From Levilactobacillus paucivorans (lineage in GTDB: Bacteria > Bacillota > Bacilli > Lactobacillales > Lactobacillaceae): DNA of 64,000 nt. The position numbers were made by a program, and so were the translations under genes. Positions 17,731-27,765 of this stretch are shown here, piece by piece. The stretch lies in assembly GCF_001437125.1 (NCBI RefSeq), contig NZ_JQCA01000072.1, forward strand, positions 22,794-86,793. The letters are read 5' to 3'. The notes below the pieces were generated by a model. It saw only the letters and a program-made list of their open reading frames with translations. It was not told where the DNA came from and did not search any database. How positions within the stretch are numbered: position 1 is the stretch's first letter; every line of letters starts with the position of its first letter.

Positions 17731-20700
17731 TTAATGTCGCCAACGCCACAACCGATAGCCCCCGGTAACTAGCAGGACCAGTAGGCCAACTAGTGTGGCC
17801 AAGAGTCCTACCTTTAAGCCGGGCGTCTGATAAGTCAACGTCACGCGATGCTTACCGGCTGGGAGTTTAGCCCCCACAAAGCCGACGTTAACCCGTGTCG
17901 TGGGTTGCGTCTTCCCATCCACAGTCAGGTGCCACCCCTTCGTGTAAGGAATCGAGGTGGTTAAGACACTGGCCGTCGTGGCTTGCGCGGTTCCTGTTAC
18001 CCGATTATCTGTAACCTTCAGACCATGCAGACCGTGTTGCCGTAAGTGATGCATCCGTTGGTCATAGGACTTACCGAATGGCACGGCAACGATCTTCGCC
18101 GACTTGAACGACAGACTCTTAACCCCACTAAAGGTCAACAGCACATGCTGTCGTTTCGTGGCGGAATAACCCAGGTTCAGCAACACGTGATCCTTCTTCT
18201 GGTAGTTTGACAGGTTTGACTGGCCAAACTGACTGAAGCTATTCATATTCCTAAACGTATTGGCCGTAACGACATATGCCCCATCGCTCATGTTCCAGAG
18301 AGACTGCCGTAAATTATTCAACCGTTGGATTCCCGTAAACATTTGGTTCTTATAGATGTTGTCATTACGGGCATTTTGATACTTGTCCTTGACCGTGAAT
18401 CGCTGCGCCTTTATCCCGTCGAGTTCGAGATAAAGTTCCGTCCCATGGGTCTGCTCCGGTCGGTCAAACTTCAAATCATAACTAACTGGATTTCCTTGGT
18501 TGTCACTGACCATCTTGGTTAACTGATGTTGATTCTTCTTAGCATTGCGTTGAATCCTCGTATGGTTCTGCTTGGTCAGGGTCGTCAAACGTTTCTTATC
18601 CGTCGTAATGCTGACAAAGCGGTCTAGATTTCCTTGATTGAGGGTCGCCTGCATGGCCGCAATCGCCGCCGGATCGGTCTGATTACCGGCTTGCCGGAAA
18701 CTGGCAACCTTGGCCAAACTGTTCAGGGAGTTAGTGGTGTCCGGGACCGTTTGATAGCTGAGCGTTCGTTGATTACTCCGATACGTTGTGGTTGGCACCC
18801 CAGTCACATCCGAGCCGTTCACCAGCGCCCCATAGGTCAAGGCCTGTTCGCGGTCGCTGCCATTCAGCTGTTTAAATTGCTTGGCCGACAATTGTTGCGT
18901 TTGCAAATAAGCCAATGGCAGAGCATTCTTAGACTTCAGGAGAATCGTATCGTAATTATTTCCAAAATGGTGGACCGGTTTGTCTTTGAATTTCATCGAC
19001 TTGCCGGACGCCGTCTCAATCGTTTGATAGTGATACGGAAAGGCCTGCTGCCCCCGTTGGTTACTCCGCACGAAAATGTAGCGCACCCCAAGTAAGTTGT
19101 TCATAGTAGTCCGGCTATCTGCCTGGTTGATGGGTTTGTTCATCTTGAACTGGGTGTTACTCAGTTCCTGGCTGAAGTCCCCTACTGCTTTGTTTTGAAT
19201 AGAGAAATACGACATGATGTCGTGGGTTCCCAGATTCATCCCCAGATTGGTCTGCGCCTCATTACTAAAGTAGTAAAAGTTACTGGTAGCCGTGCGTCCA
19301 AAACCAGGACGGGACTTCACATATGATTCGGCCCCATCGTAGAAGTTTTTCTGATATTTAGTGGCCACGCCACGCGGCGTCAGGCCAGCGCTGGCACTCC
19401 CGGAATTAGGACTGAAGTAGCCGTACCCGTTATTAATAATATTTAGACTCAGGATCGCTAGGAGCACCCTCAACTGACGACGGGTCGACCACTGGTAGAA
19501 TTGGCCAACTAAGAGGGCCCCCAGCGTGACCAAGAGCCAGCCATAGGTGACCAGATCATGGCGACTATTGCTAAAGATAAAGCCATTAGCTGCCCAAATC
19601 ACAACCAGCCAGCCCACGACGCCTAACATCAGCGTCGTTAGATCGCCCCGGGTTAACTCACCTAGCCGATCGGCAAAGTTCATGAGTGCCAGGCTAAAGA
19701 CCAGGCAGCCCAGTAAGAGCCAGCGTTCGGATGGTGTTGTCAGCCCATTCATCACCCCAGAAATCTCTGGCAGGAGTGACCCCACAACTAGTAGCAGAAT
19801 CCCAATATTCAACCAGAGATAACGGCGGAAGTGGCGGAGGACATAGATTAAACCCAGAAAGGTCAGTCCAGCCATCCCCACGTTAGCCCAAAAGGACATG
19901 GCATTGCCCGTGGTCAAAATCGCATTGGGTAATTTTAAGTAGTAGTTAAACGGATAAACAAAGTAACCATTGGCAAACTGAGCCGTAGCGCGCGTGGAGT
20001 GCAATACCCCAATCAGCGATGGTACCAGTAAGATGCCAGCCAACAGGAAGCCCACGATACCGGCTTCCACTAGCTTACCCAGCGTCCGCCAGCCATTCAG
20101 GTGACGATCATTTCTCACCGACAGGTAGCGCAGGATCGCATAGACGAGGCTACCGATCGCTAAGATATAGGCAAAGTAGAAGTTGCTGATCAAGGCTAAG
20201 CCGGTGAAGATGGCCAATGGCACCCAGGATTTCTCCCGATAAATGCGGTCGATCCCATAAGCCAACAGTGGAAAGAGAATCATCGGCAACAGGAAGAACG
20301 GATGACGAATGCTAACATATAGCGAGTAACCGGTGAACGTGTAGGCCAAGGTTCCCAACAGCTGGCTTCCCGGTTTGAACGACCGGTGCTGAGCGAACAG
20401 CATGAACGCCAGACCACTCACGTAGAGTCGTAGGAGAATTAACAGGTTGTAGCCCATCTCCAGATGCCCCTTCGGACAGAGGGCAATCAGGTAGCTAAAC
20501 GGGTCTCCGAGGACGTAATACGAGAAGGTTGTGAGTTTATCGGCTCCCAGCCCCAAATCCCATGACCAGCCCGTGAGGCTGCCCTGATGGAGCCACGTAT
20601 AGAACTTTTCTAGAACCGGATAATGTTGTGCAAGTCCGTCGCCTTGCCAAATAAAGGACTTTCCCGTCAGGATAAAGATCCCGTACAGGCAAATCGTGAG

Positions 20701-20763
20701 GATCATAAAGATAGCCGTATAGACCAAGTAATTCTTTCGTGATGCTGGTTTGTTCTCTCCCAT
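17731..20763 (-). CDS. YfhO family membrane protein
   Basis: A 1010-residue polytopic membrane protein. About 12 helices span residues 12-440, followed by a large extracellular region (about 450-970) and a final helix at the C-terminus (TPGLKVGLLATLVGLLVLLVTGG). The YfhO family is linked to glycosylation of teichoic or lipoteichoic acids in Firmicutes, probably as a GT-C-type glycosyltransferase; this is family knowledge, not proven here. GGAGGAG is 15 bases from the ATG, wider than usual, so the start is slightly uncertain. Monocistronic. Confidence 0.88.
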   Translation of the reverse strand: MGENKPASRKNYLVYTAIFMILTICLYGIFILTGKSFIWQGDGLAQHYPVLEKFYTWLHQGSLTGWSWDLGLGADKLTTFSYYVLGDPFSYLIALCPKGHLEMGYNLLILLRLYVSGLAFMLFAQHRSFKPGSQLLGTLAYTFTGYSLYVSIRHPFFLLPMILFPLLAYGIDRIYREKSWVPLAIFTGLALISNFYFAYILAIGSLVYAILRYLSVRNDRHLNGWRTLGKLVEAGIVGFLLAGILLVPSLIGVLHSTRATAQFANGYFVYPFNYYLKLPNAILTTGNAMSFWANVGMAGLTFLGLIYVLRHFRRYLWLNIGILLLVVGSLLPEISGVMNGLTTPSERWLLLGCLVFSLALMNFADRLGELTRGDLTTLMLGVVGWLVVIWAANGFIFSNSRHDLVTYGWLLVTLGALLVGQFYQWSTRRQLRVLLAILSLNIINNGYGYFSPNSGSASAGLTPRGVATKYQKNFYDGAESYVKSRPGFGRTATSNFYYFSNEAQTNLGMNLGTHDIMSYFSIQNKAVGDFSQELSNTQFKMNKPINQADSRTTMNNLLGVRYIFVRSNQRGQQAFPYHYQTIETASGKSMKFKDKPVHHFGNNYDTILLKSKNALPLAYLQTQQLSAKQFKQLNGSDREQALTYGALVNGSDVTGVPTTTYRSNQRTLSYQTVPDTTNSLNSLAKVASFRQAGNQTDPAAIAAMQATLNQGNLDRFVSITTDKKRLTTLTKQNHTRIQRNAKKNQHQLTKMVSDNQGNPVSYDLKFDRPEQTHGTELYLELDGIKAQRFTVKDKYQNARNDNIYKNQMFTGIQRLNNLRQSLWNMSDGAYVVTANTFRNMNSFSQFGQSNLSNYQKKDHVLLNLGYSATKRQHVLLTFSGVKSLSFKSAKIVAVPFGKSYDQRMHHLRQHGLHGLKVTDNRVTGTAQATTASVLTTSIPYTKGWHLTVDGKTQPTTRVNVGFVGAKLPAGKHRVTLTYQTPGLKVGLLATLVGLLVLLVTGGYRLWRWRH

Positions 20764-20929
20764 GGAAATGATGACTAACTCCTCCGCCTCATAAATATAT
20801 TAATCATTAAATTATTTTTTAGTTAATGCCGTGACCGTTCTGATCAACGGTCAATTTCCGCCAGACAATGCCAATCTATGAAGACTGGCACCACAAGGTC
20901 CGCGTTTAATTTTACCATAGCTCTTCCCG

Positions 20930-20968
20930 ACAAAAAACTCCCAACCCGTCATTAGCGGATTGGGAGTC
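20930..20968 (-). terminator. Terminator of pgi
   Basis: On the minus strand ACTCCCAA and TTGGGAGT pair with inner CCG/CGG contacts, followed by TTTTTTG, about 20 bases after the pgi stop. Confidence 0.9.
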
Positions 20969-20985
20969 TCAAATCGACCTTATTT

Positions 20986-22332
20986 TTAGAGGCGATCGTT
21001 CAATTCTTTACTGAGTTTTTCGAAGCCGGGCTTACCTAACAAGGCAAACATATTGGTCTTGTAGGCTTCAACCCCTGGTTGGTTGAATGGGTTAATCCCG
21101 TTCAGGTAACCAGAAATAGCAATGGCAACTTCGAAGAAGTAAATCAGGTAACCCAAAGTAAATGGGGTCTGATCTGGGATGTGGACGCTCATGTTAGGCA
21201 CGCCACCATCGGTGTGGGCTAACACAACCCCTTCGTAGGCCTTTTGGTTAACAAAGCTCATTTGCTTGCCTTCCAAGTACTTCAAGCCATCGAGGTCATC
21301 TTCAGCAGTTGGTACGGCCACGTCATGTTGTGGCTTGTCGACCGTAATAACGGTCTCCATCAGCTTACGTTGACCTTCTTGGATGTATTGACCCAAGGAG
21401 TGTAAGTCGGTACTGAAGTTAGCTGAGGATGGGTAAATCCCCTTCTGGTCTTTCCCTTCGGATTCACCAGTTAATTGCTTCCACCATTCTGCGAAGTATT
21501 GCAGACGTGGTTCATAGTTTTCCAGCAATTCGGTGGTGTAACCCTTCCGGTAAAGGATATTCCGCAATGCGGCATATTGGTAGGCTTCGTTTTCGTTCAG
21601 ATCGGGGTTGGTGTAATCCTTCTGAGCGGCAGCGGCCCCCTTCATCAACTGGTCAATGTCAGCGCCAGAAGCGGCAATTGGCAATAACCCAACGGCAGTC
21701 AAGACGGAGTAACGACCACCAACGCCATCAGGAATGACGAAAGTTTCGTAACCAGCCGCATCGGCCTCGGTCTTAAGGGCCCCACGAGCTTTATCGGTCG
21801 TGGCGTAAATCCGGCTCTTGGCACCATCTTCACCATACTTCTTCACTAACATTTCCTTGAAGAGGCGGAAGGCGATGGAAGGTTCCGTCGTGGTCCCGGA
21901 CTTCGAAATAACGTTAACAGAGAAGTCACGGTCGCCGATCAAGTTGATCAGGTCGTGCACATAGTCGGGGCTAATGGAATTCCCGGCAAAGAAGACTTGT
22001 GGTGCCTGACGTTTGTCGGCTGGCAAGTAGTTGAAGAAGGTGTCGTTTAAGAAATCAACGGCCATCTTCGCACCGAGGTAAGATCCCCCGATACCAATGA
22101 CAACGAGGACTTCGGAGTCAGACTGAACCTTCTTAGCAGCGGCTTGAATCCGAGCAAATTCATCCCGGTCAAAGTCCGTAGGCAACGTTAACCAGTCGCG
22201 GAAGTCGCTACCGGCACCGGTACCCTGACGTAATTCGGCATCTGCAGCCGTCACAAGCGCTTGCATTTCTCCGAGTTCATTGTCGTGAACAAATGGTTCA
22301 AGTTTGGAACGATCAAAGGCGATATGTGCCAT
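20986..22332 (-). CDS. pgi: Glucose-6-phosphate isomerase
   Basis: Interconverts glucose-6-phosphate and fructose-6-phosphate in the cytoplasm. At 448 residues it is the short Firmicutes form. Family motifs are visible: the phosphate-binding [12 protein letters not shown] and [13 protein letters not shown], and the late QGGVE-like segment [16 protein letters not shown] precedes the ATG. It stands alone with a terminator but follows a GRP-family sugar transporter on the same strand, fitting non-PTS glucose use. Confidence 0.97.
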   Translation of the reverse strand: MAHIAFDRSKLEPFVHDNELGEMQALVTAADAELRQGTGAGSDFRDWLTLPTDFDRDEFARIQAAAKKVQSDSEVLVVIGIGGSYLGAKMAVDFLNDTFFNYLPADKRQAPQVFFAGNSISPDYVHDLINLIGDRDFSVNVISKSGTTTEPSIAFRLFKEMLVKKYGEDGAKSRIYATTDKARGALKTEADAAGYETFVIPDGVGGRYSVLTAVGLLPIAASGADIDQLMKGAAAAQKDYTNPDLNENEAYQYAALRNILYRKGYTTELLENYEPRLQYFAEWWKQLTGESEGKDQKGIYPSSANFSTDLHSLGQYIQEGQRKLMETVITVDKPQHDVAVPTAEDDLDGLKYLEGKQMSFVNQKAYEGVVLAHTDGGVPNMSVHIPDQTPFTLGYLIYFFEVAIAISGYLNGINPFNQPGVEAYKTNMFALLGKPGFEKLSKELNDRL

Positions 22333-22417
22333 ATTTAGATAACCTCACTTTTATTGTTATTGACGAGTTAATTATAACGCATCCTGTTAAAATGTAAATG
22401 GCCTAGTCCAATTTAAC

Positions 22418-22453
22418 ATTTAAAACGGGACTGGCCGTTCCCGGTCAATCCCG
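22418..22453 (-). terminator. Terminator of the GRP transporter gene
   Basis: On the minus strand GGGATTGACC pairs with GGCCAGTCCC around GGGAAC, followed by GTTTTAAA, directly after the stop at 22462. Confidence 0.7.
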
Positions 22454-22461
22454 CTAAATTG

Positions 22462-23334
22462 CTATTTCATAATTCCTAAGGTAACCCCACCCGCAACAAC
22501 GAGCAGCGAGCCGATCGTGATATAAACCATTTCGCGACCCGTCTTCTTTTCACCCAGTAACCAGATACTCCCGAACGTGGAGATAACAATCCCACATTGT
22601 GCCAGAGAGTAACTGATGGCCAAGCCGACCCGTGGAATCGCCATGAACATAAAGAAGTTCCCGATTCCCCAGACAATCCCAGTCAAGATATTCTTGGCTG
22701 TGGCCTTGTGCCACACTTGTTGACGGGAGAAGATCACGAAGATCAAGGCCCCCAAGACCATCCCCAGTGATTGTGGGAACAGAATCGTTTGTGCCTTAAG
22801 ACCAGAGAACTTCACGATAACCGTGTAGAGAATGTAACCCACCGTTGAAATCACGAGGGCGACGGTCCCCTTACCTGCCTGGATCTGCTTGTCACCAACC
22901 GCCACCTTGGCATTTGGATCCCGCAATGACGTTAAGACAGCACCGGCAATCAGAATGATCACGGCAATCGTCCCTAAGGTGATCATCCGTGTCGTATTCC
23001 ATTCACCAAACAGCACAACCCCAGCCAACGCCGTCCCGGCCAGTTGTAACCCGGTAGAGATGGGCACTGTCCGTGAAATTCCGATGAACTTCATGGACTG
23101 AAATTGTTCAAATTGACCAACAGCCCAGCAGAGACCTGAAACGATCCCGACCAACAACGCCATACCAGTTAAGTGACTGTGGAAGTAGAACAAGGCAAAA
23201 AGACTAAAGATTACCGCCCCGACCGTCATCCCTAACGTTTGTTGGTATGACGTTCCTCCTAGGCGACCACTGATTAATCCAATGCTTCCCCAGCAGACCG
23301 CGGGGATTAAAGCCATTAAAATATAGATATTCAT
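22462..23334 (-). CDS. GRP-family sugar uptake transporter (GlcU/RbsU-like)
   Basis: 290 residues with ten predicted membrane helices and the typical start MNIYILMALIPAVCWGSIGLISGR of the glucose/ribose porter family (drug/metabolite transporter superfamily). Members import glucose (GlcU) or ribose (RbsU) with protons. Being just upstream of pgi on the same strand favours glucose. GAGG precedes the ATG. Confidence 0.88.
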   Translation of the reverse strand: MNIYILMALIPAVCWGSIGLISGRLGGTSYQQTLGMTVGAVIFSLFALFYFHSHLTGMALLVGIVSGLCWAVGQFEQFQSMKFIGISRTVPISTGLQLAGTALAGVVLFGEWNTTRMITLGTIAVIILIAGAVLTSLRDPNAKVAVGDKQIQAGKGTVALVISTVGYILYTVIVKFSGLKAQTILFPQSLGMVLGALIFVIFSRQQVWHKATAKNILTGIVWGIGNFFMFMAIPRVGLAISYSLAQCGIVISTFGSIWLLGEKKTGREMVYITIGSLLVVAGGVTLGIMK

Positions 23335-23443
23335 TTTGTAAACCTCAACTCTCGTTTCAACTTAGTCCTGTATAATTGTAAGCCTTCTCAATTAGCATTA
23401 GTAAGTTTAATAGTTTCGATTCGAATTGTAAACTCAAACTCTC

Positions 23444-23488
23444 TAAAAAAATCCCGAATGGCAAGTGGTCTATCCTACCAATCGGGAA
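23444..23488 (-). terminator. Terminator of the RlmI-like gene
   Basis: TCCCGAATGG pairs with CCAATCGGGA (one mismatch); the minus strand continues with TTTTTTTA. It lies about 30 bases after the stop at 23517. Confidence 0.75.
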
Positions 23489-23516
23489 ATTTTACATCGT
23501 TTTCATTGAGCTTTCA

Positions 23517-24665
23517 TTAGTTAACGGTCAACAGTAAGCCTTTTAAAGATTCGCTGTGACGGTCAGCCTGATTCGTTTGGAAATCTACTGGTGAGAGGTA
23601 ATTATTGGAAACACTTACATGACCGGTATAATTTTGCAAGGCATCGCCAACCGTCTCCTTGAGACGCTTCATGCCATACATTGGCGTGGTCGTGGTCAAG
23701 ACGACTTGCGTCCCGGTGTGGGCCACCTTGAGAGCCTGTTCGAGTAAGTCTTGCAGATCTTGTTCCAAGGTGAAGGTCCGCTTCTTACCACGGATAAAGG
23801 CTGGTGGATTGATGAAGATGGTATCAAAACTCAGGTCATGCTTGATGGCATAGTCCAAGTAGTTGGCAACATCCATCGTCCGCATCTCAACGGCCGCTTG
23901 ATCCAGGTTGTTCGCAGCCAATTGCGCTTGTAAGGCTGTCGTAGCCCGGTTCGTTGGATCAACTGTGACGGCTTCAACGGCGCCACCGATCATGGCTGCA
24001 GTCACAATCCCCGTCTCGGCACTGAAGAGATTCAGGATCCGATGTTGTTGACTGTTTTCCTTAGCCCAGGCCCGAATGTCACGGAATTCCAAGGCAAGTT
24101 GTTGGCGTCCTGCTAACAGATCGACAGGATAAGCCACGCCATTTTCCATCACCGTCAGAGGTTGCTTGCCCAGGTCACCCTGGATAAGTTGCCCATGTTC
24201 TTGGTCTGGCGTGGTGGCCACAATCGTCTGGTCCTTCCCGATAGCACGGGCAAAGCCAGCGTAAATCAACTTGGCCTGCTGCTTCAAGGCCGTGTTCTGC
24301 CAGCGGAAGACGTAGGTCCCGTCATACACATCAACGACTAAGCCGCCCAGGCCATCACCGGTGCCGTTAAATAAACGGTAAGCGGAACTGCCAGTAATTG
24401 CTGAACGCCGAGCCGCAGCAGCTCTGAACTTGGTGGCAAAGAAACGATCATCGATACTTTCATTTTCCCGTAGGCTCAGGACGTACCCAATCCCTCGAGG
24501 TTGTTTGGCAAAATATGCGGTGGCAACGAAATGGCCATGGTTCTCTAATTGGACCCAGGCCCCGTTTTCAAAATCATTCTTGTTTTCTAAATCGGTCACG
24601 GACACGATTGGATAGCCGTCCTCGAACTTACGGACAGACTTCCCTGTAATTTGTACTTGCTTCAA
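23517..24665 (-). CDS. Class I SAM-dependent rRNA methyltransferase (RlmI-like)
   Basis: 382 residues with a PUA-type RNA-binding N-terminus (1-80), a linker, and a Rossmann methyltransferase domain: NLFSAETGIVTAAMIGGA at motif I and FINPPAF as the catalytic NPP motif. It belongs to COG1092, whose E. coli member RlmI makes m5C1962 in 23S rRNA; the exact target here is inferred. The start is TTG at 24665 behind AAGGAGG. Confidence 0.88.
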   Translation of the reverse strand: MKQVQITGKSVRKFEDGYPIVSVTDLENKNDFENGAWVQLENHGHFVATAYFAKQPRGIGYVLSLRENESIDDRFFATKFRAAAARRSAITGSSAYRLFNGTGDGLGGLVVDVYDGTYVFRWQNTALKQQAKLIYAGFARAIGKDQTIVATTPDQEHGQLIQGDLGKQPLTVMENGVAYPVDLLAGRQQLALEFRDIRAWAKENSQQHRILNLFSAETGIVTAAMIGGAVEAVTVDPTNRATTALQAQLAANNLDQAAVEMRTMDVANYLDYAIKHDLSFDTIFINPPAFIRGKKRTFTLEQDLQDLLEQALKVAHTGTQVVLTTTTPMYGMKRLKETVGDALQNYTGHVSVSNNYLSPVDFQTNQADRHSESLKGLLLTVN

Positions 24666-24726
24666 AAGTTTCCTCCTTAATGATTCTTCTCATTGTATCA
24701 CGGGAACACCCCGAGTACCGGGCAAT

Positions 24727-26196
24727 TTACGAATTTGTCTTAGCTCTTTGCGAGTTTGTCTGGTGTTGGTCAGGGAAGATCACGGTAAACGTGGTCCCAT
24801 GGTGTTCCTTACTCGTCACACTAATCTTACCATGATGCAGCTGAACTAGCTGGTGCACGATAGAGAGTCCCAGCCCAGACTCCCCGTATTTGGTATTCTT
24901 CCGGGAAGGATCGGCCTTGTAGTAACGCTCCCAAATGTTCTGGAGCTGTTCATCGGACATCCCCATCCCCGTATCGGCAACCTTCACAATCGTTTCCTCA
25001 TAGCCCCGTTGTGCGGAAATGGTGATGGTCCCCTGCTGGGTAAATTGGATGGCATTCTGCGTGATGTTAAACATAATCTGCACAAAACGATCGTAGTCGG
25101 CGTAAACCGGAATTTCCTGAGGTGCCTGTAACTCCAATTGGTCCCCGCTGTCATCGGCCTTCTGCTTCAACTGCTCCACAATATTGTGAAGAGCATCGAC
25201 AGCATTGAACTCATGGAGATTGAGTGAAATCTGATTGGACCGAATCTTCTCGTAATCCAGGTTTTCGTTAACCAACCGAATTAGCCGACTGGTTTCACTC
25301 CGCATCAGGTCAATACTCTCTTCCTTACTCTCCTCGGGGATGGCATTGTACGCCAGACCTTCGAGAAGTCCGTTGATAGTGGTCAACGGTGTCCGCATTT
25401 CATGCGAAGCGTTGGCCATGAATTCTCGCCGCCGCTGTTCCTGTCGCCGAATCTCTTCTTGTGAGTCTTTTAACGATTGCGTCATGCCGTTGAAGTCGTT
25501 AATCAAATCATCAATTTCATCACGATTACGACTGGCCATTTCGACATCGTAGTTTCCTTTGGCAACCTGATTCGTCGCCTTTCGAAGCTGATTAATCCGT
25601 GATGTATAGTAACGAGCCAACAGATAACTCGCCACGATCGCCACGACGATTGACACCAGGAGGGCTCGAATCAGATTGCGGTTAATCTGATTGACACTGG
25701 TATTAATGTCGGACACGAAGGCCCCCATCACGACAACCGCCACTAGTCGATGATTATAGAAGTAGGGTTTCATGACTTCGGTCATCGCGGGACTGATGCG
25801 CCCGTTCTTGGTTCGCACCCGTTTGTCCACGACTTTGTGAATGATTTTATTTTGTTTGAGCTTCTTCCAATCCGACTGGTTGATGGCTTGTTGGTAGACA
25901 TTTGCCGGGAAAACCACCTTGTTGCTGGCACTGTAAATGGTGGTGCTCACAGCCTGGTTTTGCAGTAATTGTTCGCTACTTTCCAAGGACTCGGTATCGA
26001 AATCCACGTCGCGACTGTCTTCAGAGTTAATCCGCAGAGACTGCTCGATCAGACTATTGGAATATTTCTCGAGAGAATTCCAGGTATTGCTGTAGACCAT
26101 ATGCCGGGTCATCTGCGAATATGAAACTCCCATGATAATTAAAATAATCATGATGGCCGCAAAGAACCCAAGCATTTGTTGATACATTAACTTCAT
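24727..26196 (-). CDS. Sensor histidine kinase
   Basis: 489 residues: N-terminal helix (8-25), an extracellular sensor of about 145 residues, a second helix (176-195), HAMP domain (about 196-248), HisKA with phospho-acceptor H265 in NASHEMRTPL, and HATPase with N, G1 and G2 boxes (NAIQF, DTGMGMS, GESGLGLSI). The extracellular part gives no recognisable ligand fold. Coupled to its response regulator by a 4-base overlap. The signal is unknown. Confidence 0.93.
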   Translation of the reverse strand: MKLMYQQMLGFFAAIMIILIIMGVSYSQMTRHMVYSNTWNSLEKYSNSLIEQSLRINSEDSRDVDFDTESLESSEQLLQNQAVSTTIYSASNKVVFPANVYQQAINQSDWKKLKQNKIIHKVVDKRVRTKNGRISPAMTEVMKPYFYNHRLVAVVVMGAFVSDINTSVNQINRNLIRALLVSIVVAIVASYLLARYYTSRINQLRKATNQVAKGNYDVEMASRNRDEIDDLINDFNGMTQSLKDSQEEIRRQEQRRREFMANASHEMRTPLTTINGLLEGLAYNAIPEESKEESIDLMRSETSRLIRLVNENLDYEKIRSNQISLNLHEFNAVDALHNIVEQLKQKADDSGDQLELQAPQEIPVYADYDRFVQIMFNITQNAIQFTQQGTITISAQRGYEETIVKVADTGMGMSDEQLQNIWERYYKADPSRKNTKYGESGLGLSIVHQLVQLHHGKISVTSKEHHGTTFTVIFPDQHQTNSQRAKTNS

Positions 26197-26927
26197 CGCT
26201 GATCGGCTCCACTATCATCAAATTTATAACCTACCCCCCAAACAGTTTGGATAATTTGAGGGCCAACCTTTTCAATCTTTTGCCGAAGCTTCTTAATGTG
26301 GGCATCCACAGTCCGTTCATCCCCGTAGTACTCGTAATCCCAAACCAACTGTAAGAGTTGTTCACGGGAAAAGACTTGCCGGGGCTTCTGCGCCAAGGTC
26401 TTCAACAGGTCGAATTCCTTGGGTGTCAGATCGTGAATTTGCTTGCCATTGAGGTAGGCTTCACGGGTCTTAGTGTTCAACTTAAAGTTCTCCGTCACCA
26501 CATCAAAGGATTCGGTGTCATCCAAGGACTCAGTTGCCGTCGTCTTAGTCGTAGTCCCCAACTCAGCCCGCCGATGCAAAGCCTTGATCCGCGCGATTAA
26601 GGTAATCGGACTGAAGGGCTTGGTAACATAGTCATCCGCCCCCATCTCGAGACCTAAGACCTGATCGCTCTCCGAATCACGCGCCGTCAGCATGATAATT
26701 GGCACGGTTGGTGATAACTTGCGAATCTCCGCACTGACCTGCATCCCATCCAGTCCGGGAAGGTTCAAGTCCAACGTGACCATGTCCCAGTCGTTGGGTG
26801 AAGCGGCAAACATCTTCACGGCTTCATTGCCATCGTAGGCAAACTCCGCATCCCATTGTTCCTTTTTAAAAAACATCGACATCATCTGTGATACCGAATG
26901 GTTATCTTCAATCATTAATAACTTCAT
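26193..26927 (-). CDS. OmpR/PhoB family response regulator
   Basis: 244 residues: receiver domain with acidic pair E7 D8, phospho-acceptor D53 in TLDLNLPG, and the KPF lysine motif, then a winged-helix domain (about 150-240) with RTVDAHIKKLRQKI. The ATG at 26927 has GGAGGTCACA upstream; the frame stays open further 5' but that part lies in a structured leader. First gene of the two-component operon. Confidence 0.94.
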   Translation of the reverse strand: MKLLMIEDNHSVSQMMSMFFKKEQWDAEFAYDGNEAVKMFAASPNDWDMVTLDLNLPGLDGMQVSAEIRKLSPTVPIIMLTARDSESDQVLGLEMGADDYVTKPFSPITLIARIKALHRRAELGTTTKTTATESLDDTESFDVVTENFKLNTKTREAYLNGKQIHDLTPKEFDLLKTLAQKPRQVFSREQLLQLVWDYEYYGDERTVDAHIKKLRQKIEKVGPQIIQTVWGVGYKFDDSGADQR

Positions 26928-26962
26928 TGTGACCTCCAAAGTTAGGGCTACTAAATTCGGGG

Positions 26963-27057
26963 CCGGTAAAAGGTTGGTGCGCCATAGTGTCCTGAAATTA
27001 ACAGGAGAATCAGAAGGCGTCATGACAGAATAATGAAGATTCTGTAACTTTTACCGG
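26963..27057 (-). promoter_or_regulatory. Structured 5' leader of the two-component operon
   Basis: On the minus strand CCGGTAAAAGTT (27057-27046) can pair with AACCTTTTACCGG (26975-26963), closing a ~95-base domain. Inside are a perfect ACAGAAT/ATTCTGT hairpin and a TCCTG/CAGGA hairpin enclosed by CGCC/GGCG. The layout resembles a multi-branch junction upstream of the regulator start. No known riboswitch class is recognised; a regulatory role is inferred. Confidence 0.45.
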
Positions 27058-27150
27058 CAGTCCCTTAGCCATGTGGTTCCTTAACTACCTACTATACTAT
27101 ACCGCGAGATGGAAATTTTCCTTAAATTCGCCCCCAACAAGTTAAATTGT

Positions 27151-27178
27151 TTGCAGCTCCCCGACATTATGGTAGACT
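27151..27178 (+). promoter_or_regulatory. Promoter of ssrA
   Basis: TTGCAG (27151-27156), 16-base spacer, TAGACT (27173-27178), 16 bases before the mature tmRNA 5' end. Confidence 0.6.
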
Positions 27179-27194
27179 AGAACAGTATTGTCAT

Positions 27195-27562
27195 GGGGCC
27201 GTTCTGGATTCGACTGGTATAGGTTGAACCTGAGCTGCGCGCCGTAGCGGCATCTACGTTAAAAGGTCCAGTTTATTATAACTGCAAAAAATAATAACAA
27301 TTCTTACGCTTTAGCTGCTTAATAGGCGCTTAACGTAGATCCTCCTAGGCTTGCTCGCGGTCTAGATCTGGGTCCTAAATTTAACGGGCTTACGCTAACG
27401 ACTCCCACCTGAAGTACGTTAGAAGAGAAAAATCAGGTTAGCTGAGCATGAGGGCCCTGACAGACGGCAAGTTGCTCAGCGAAATTTTAAATAGTCTGCC
27501 TATGCGTGTAGACGTTGAGGTGGCAATATGCTAGGACGCGGGTTCGATCCCCGCCGGCTCCA
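27195..27562 (+). ncRNA. ssrA: Transfer-messenger RNA (tmRNA)
   Basis: Rescues stalled ribosomes with SmpB. The 5' end GGGGCCGTTCTGG and the 3' end with T arm GGTTCGATCCCCGCC and GGCTCCA form the alanine-tRNA-like domain. The CCA end is encoded. The tag frame begins with the resume codon GCA at 27284 and reads AKNNNNSYALAA, followed by TAA and TAG (27320-27325). Length 368 bases. The 3' end is followed by an AT-rich accessory patch, as often seen where elements integrate into ssrA. Confidence 0.97.
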
Positions 27563-27765
27563 TAAAGCTTTTCATAGAGAACCATAGGCGCCCATGAGCC
27601 TAATGAATCAACGCTTCTATTTTTTGAGCTTTCACACAAACCCATAAAGTGGTGTTCCGTGTGGGCTATCAAATAAATAGCGGTGGTTGGAATTGAACTG
27701 TTAACCTTCGGGCTAGCAGTTTTTTCTTAATTAAAAATCAAATTAGAACGGAGATTATACATAAA

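Noticed and set aside
27664..27725. tRNA-like remnant after ssrA on the minus strand
   Set aside because: GTTCAATTCC resembles a T loop, but the flanking stems do not pair and no acceptor or D arm is found.
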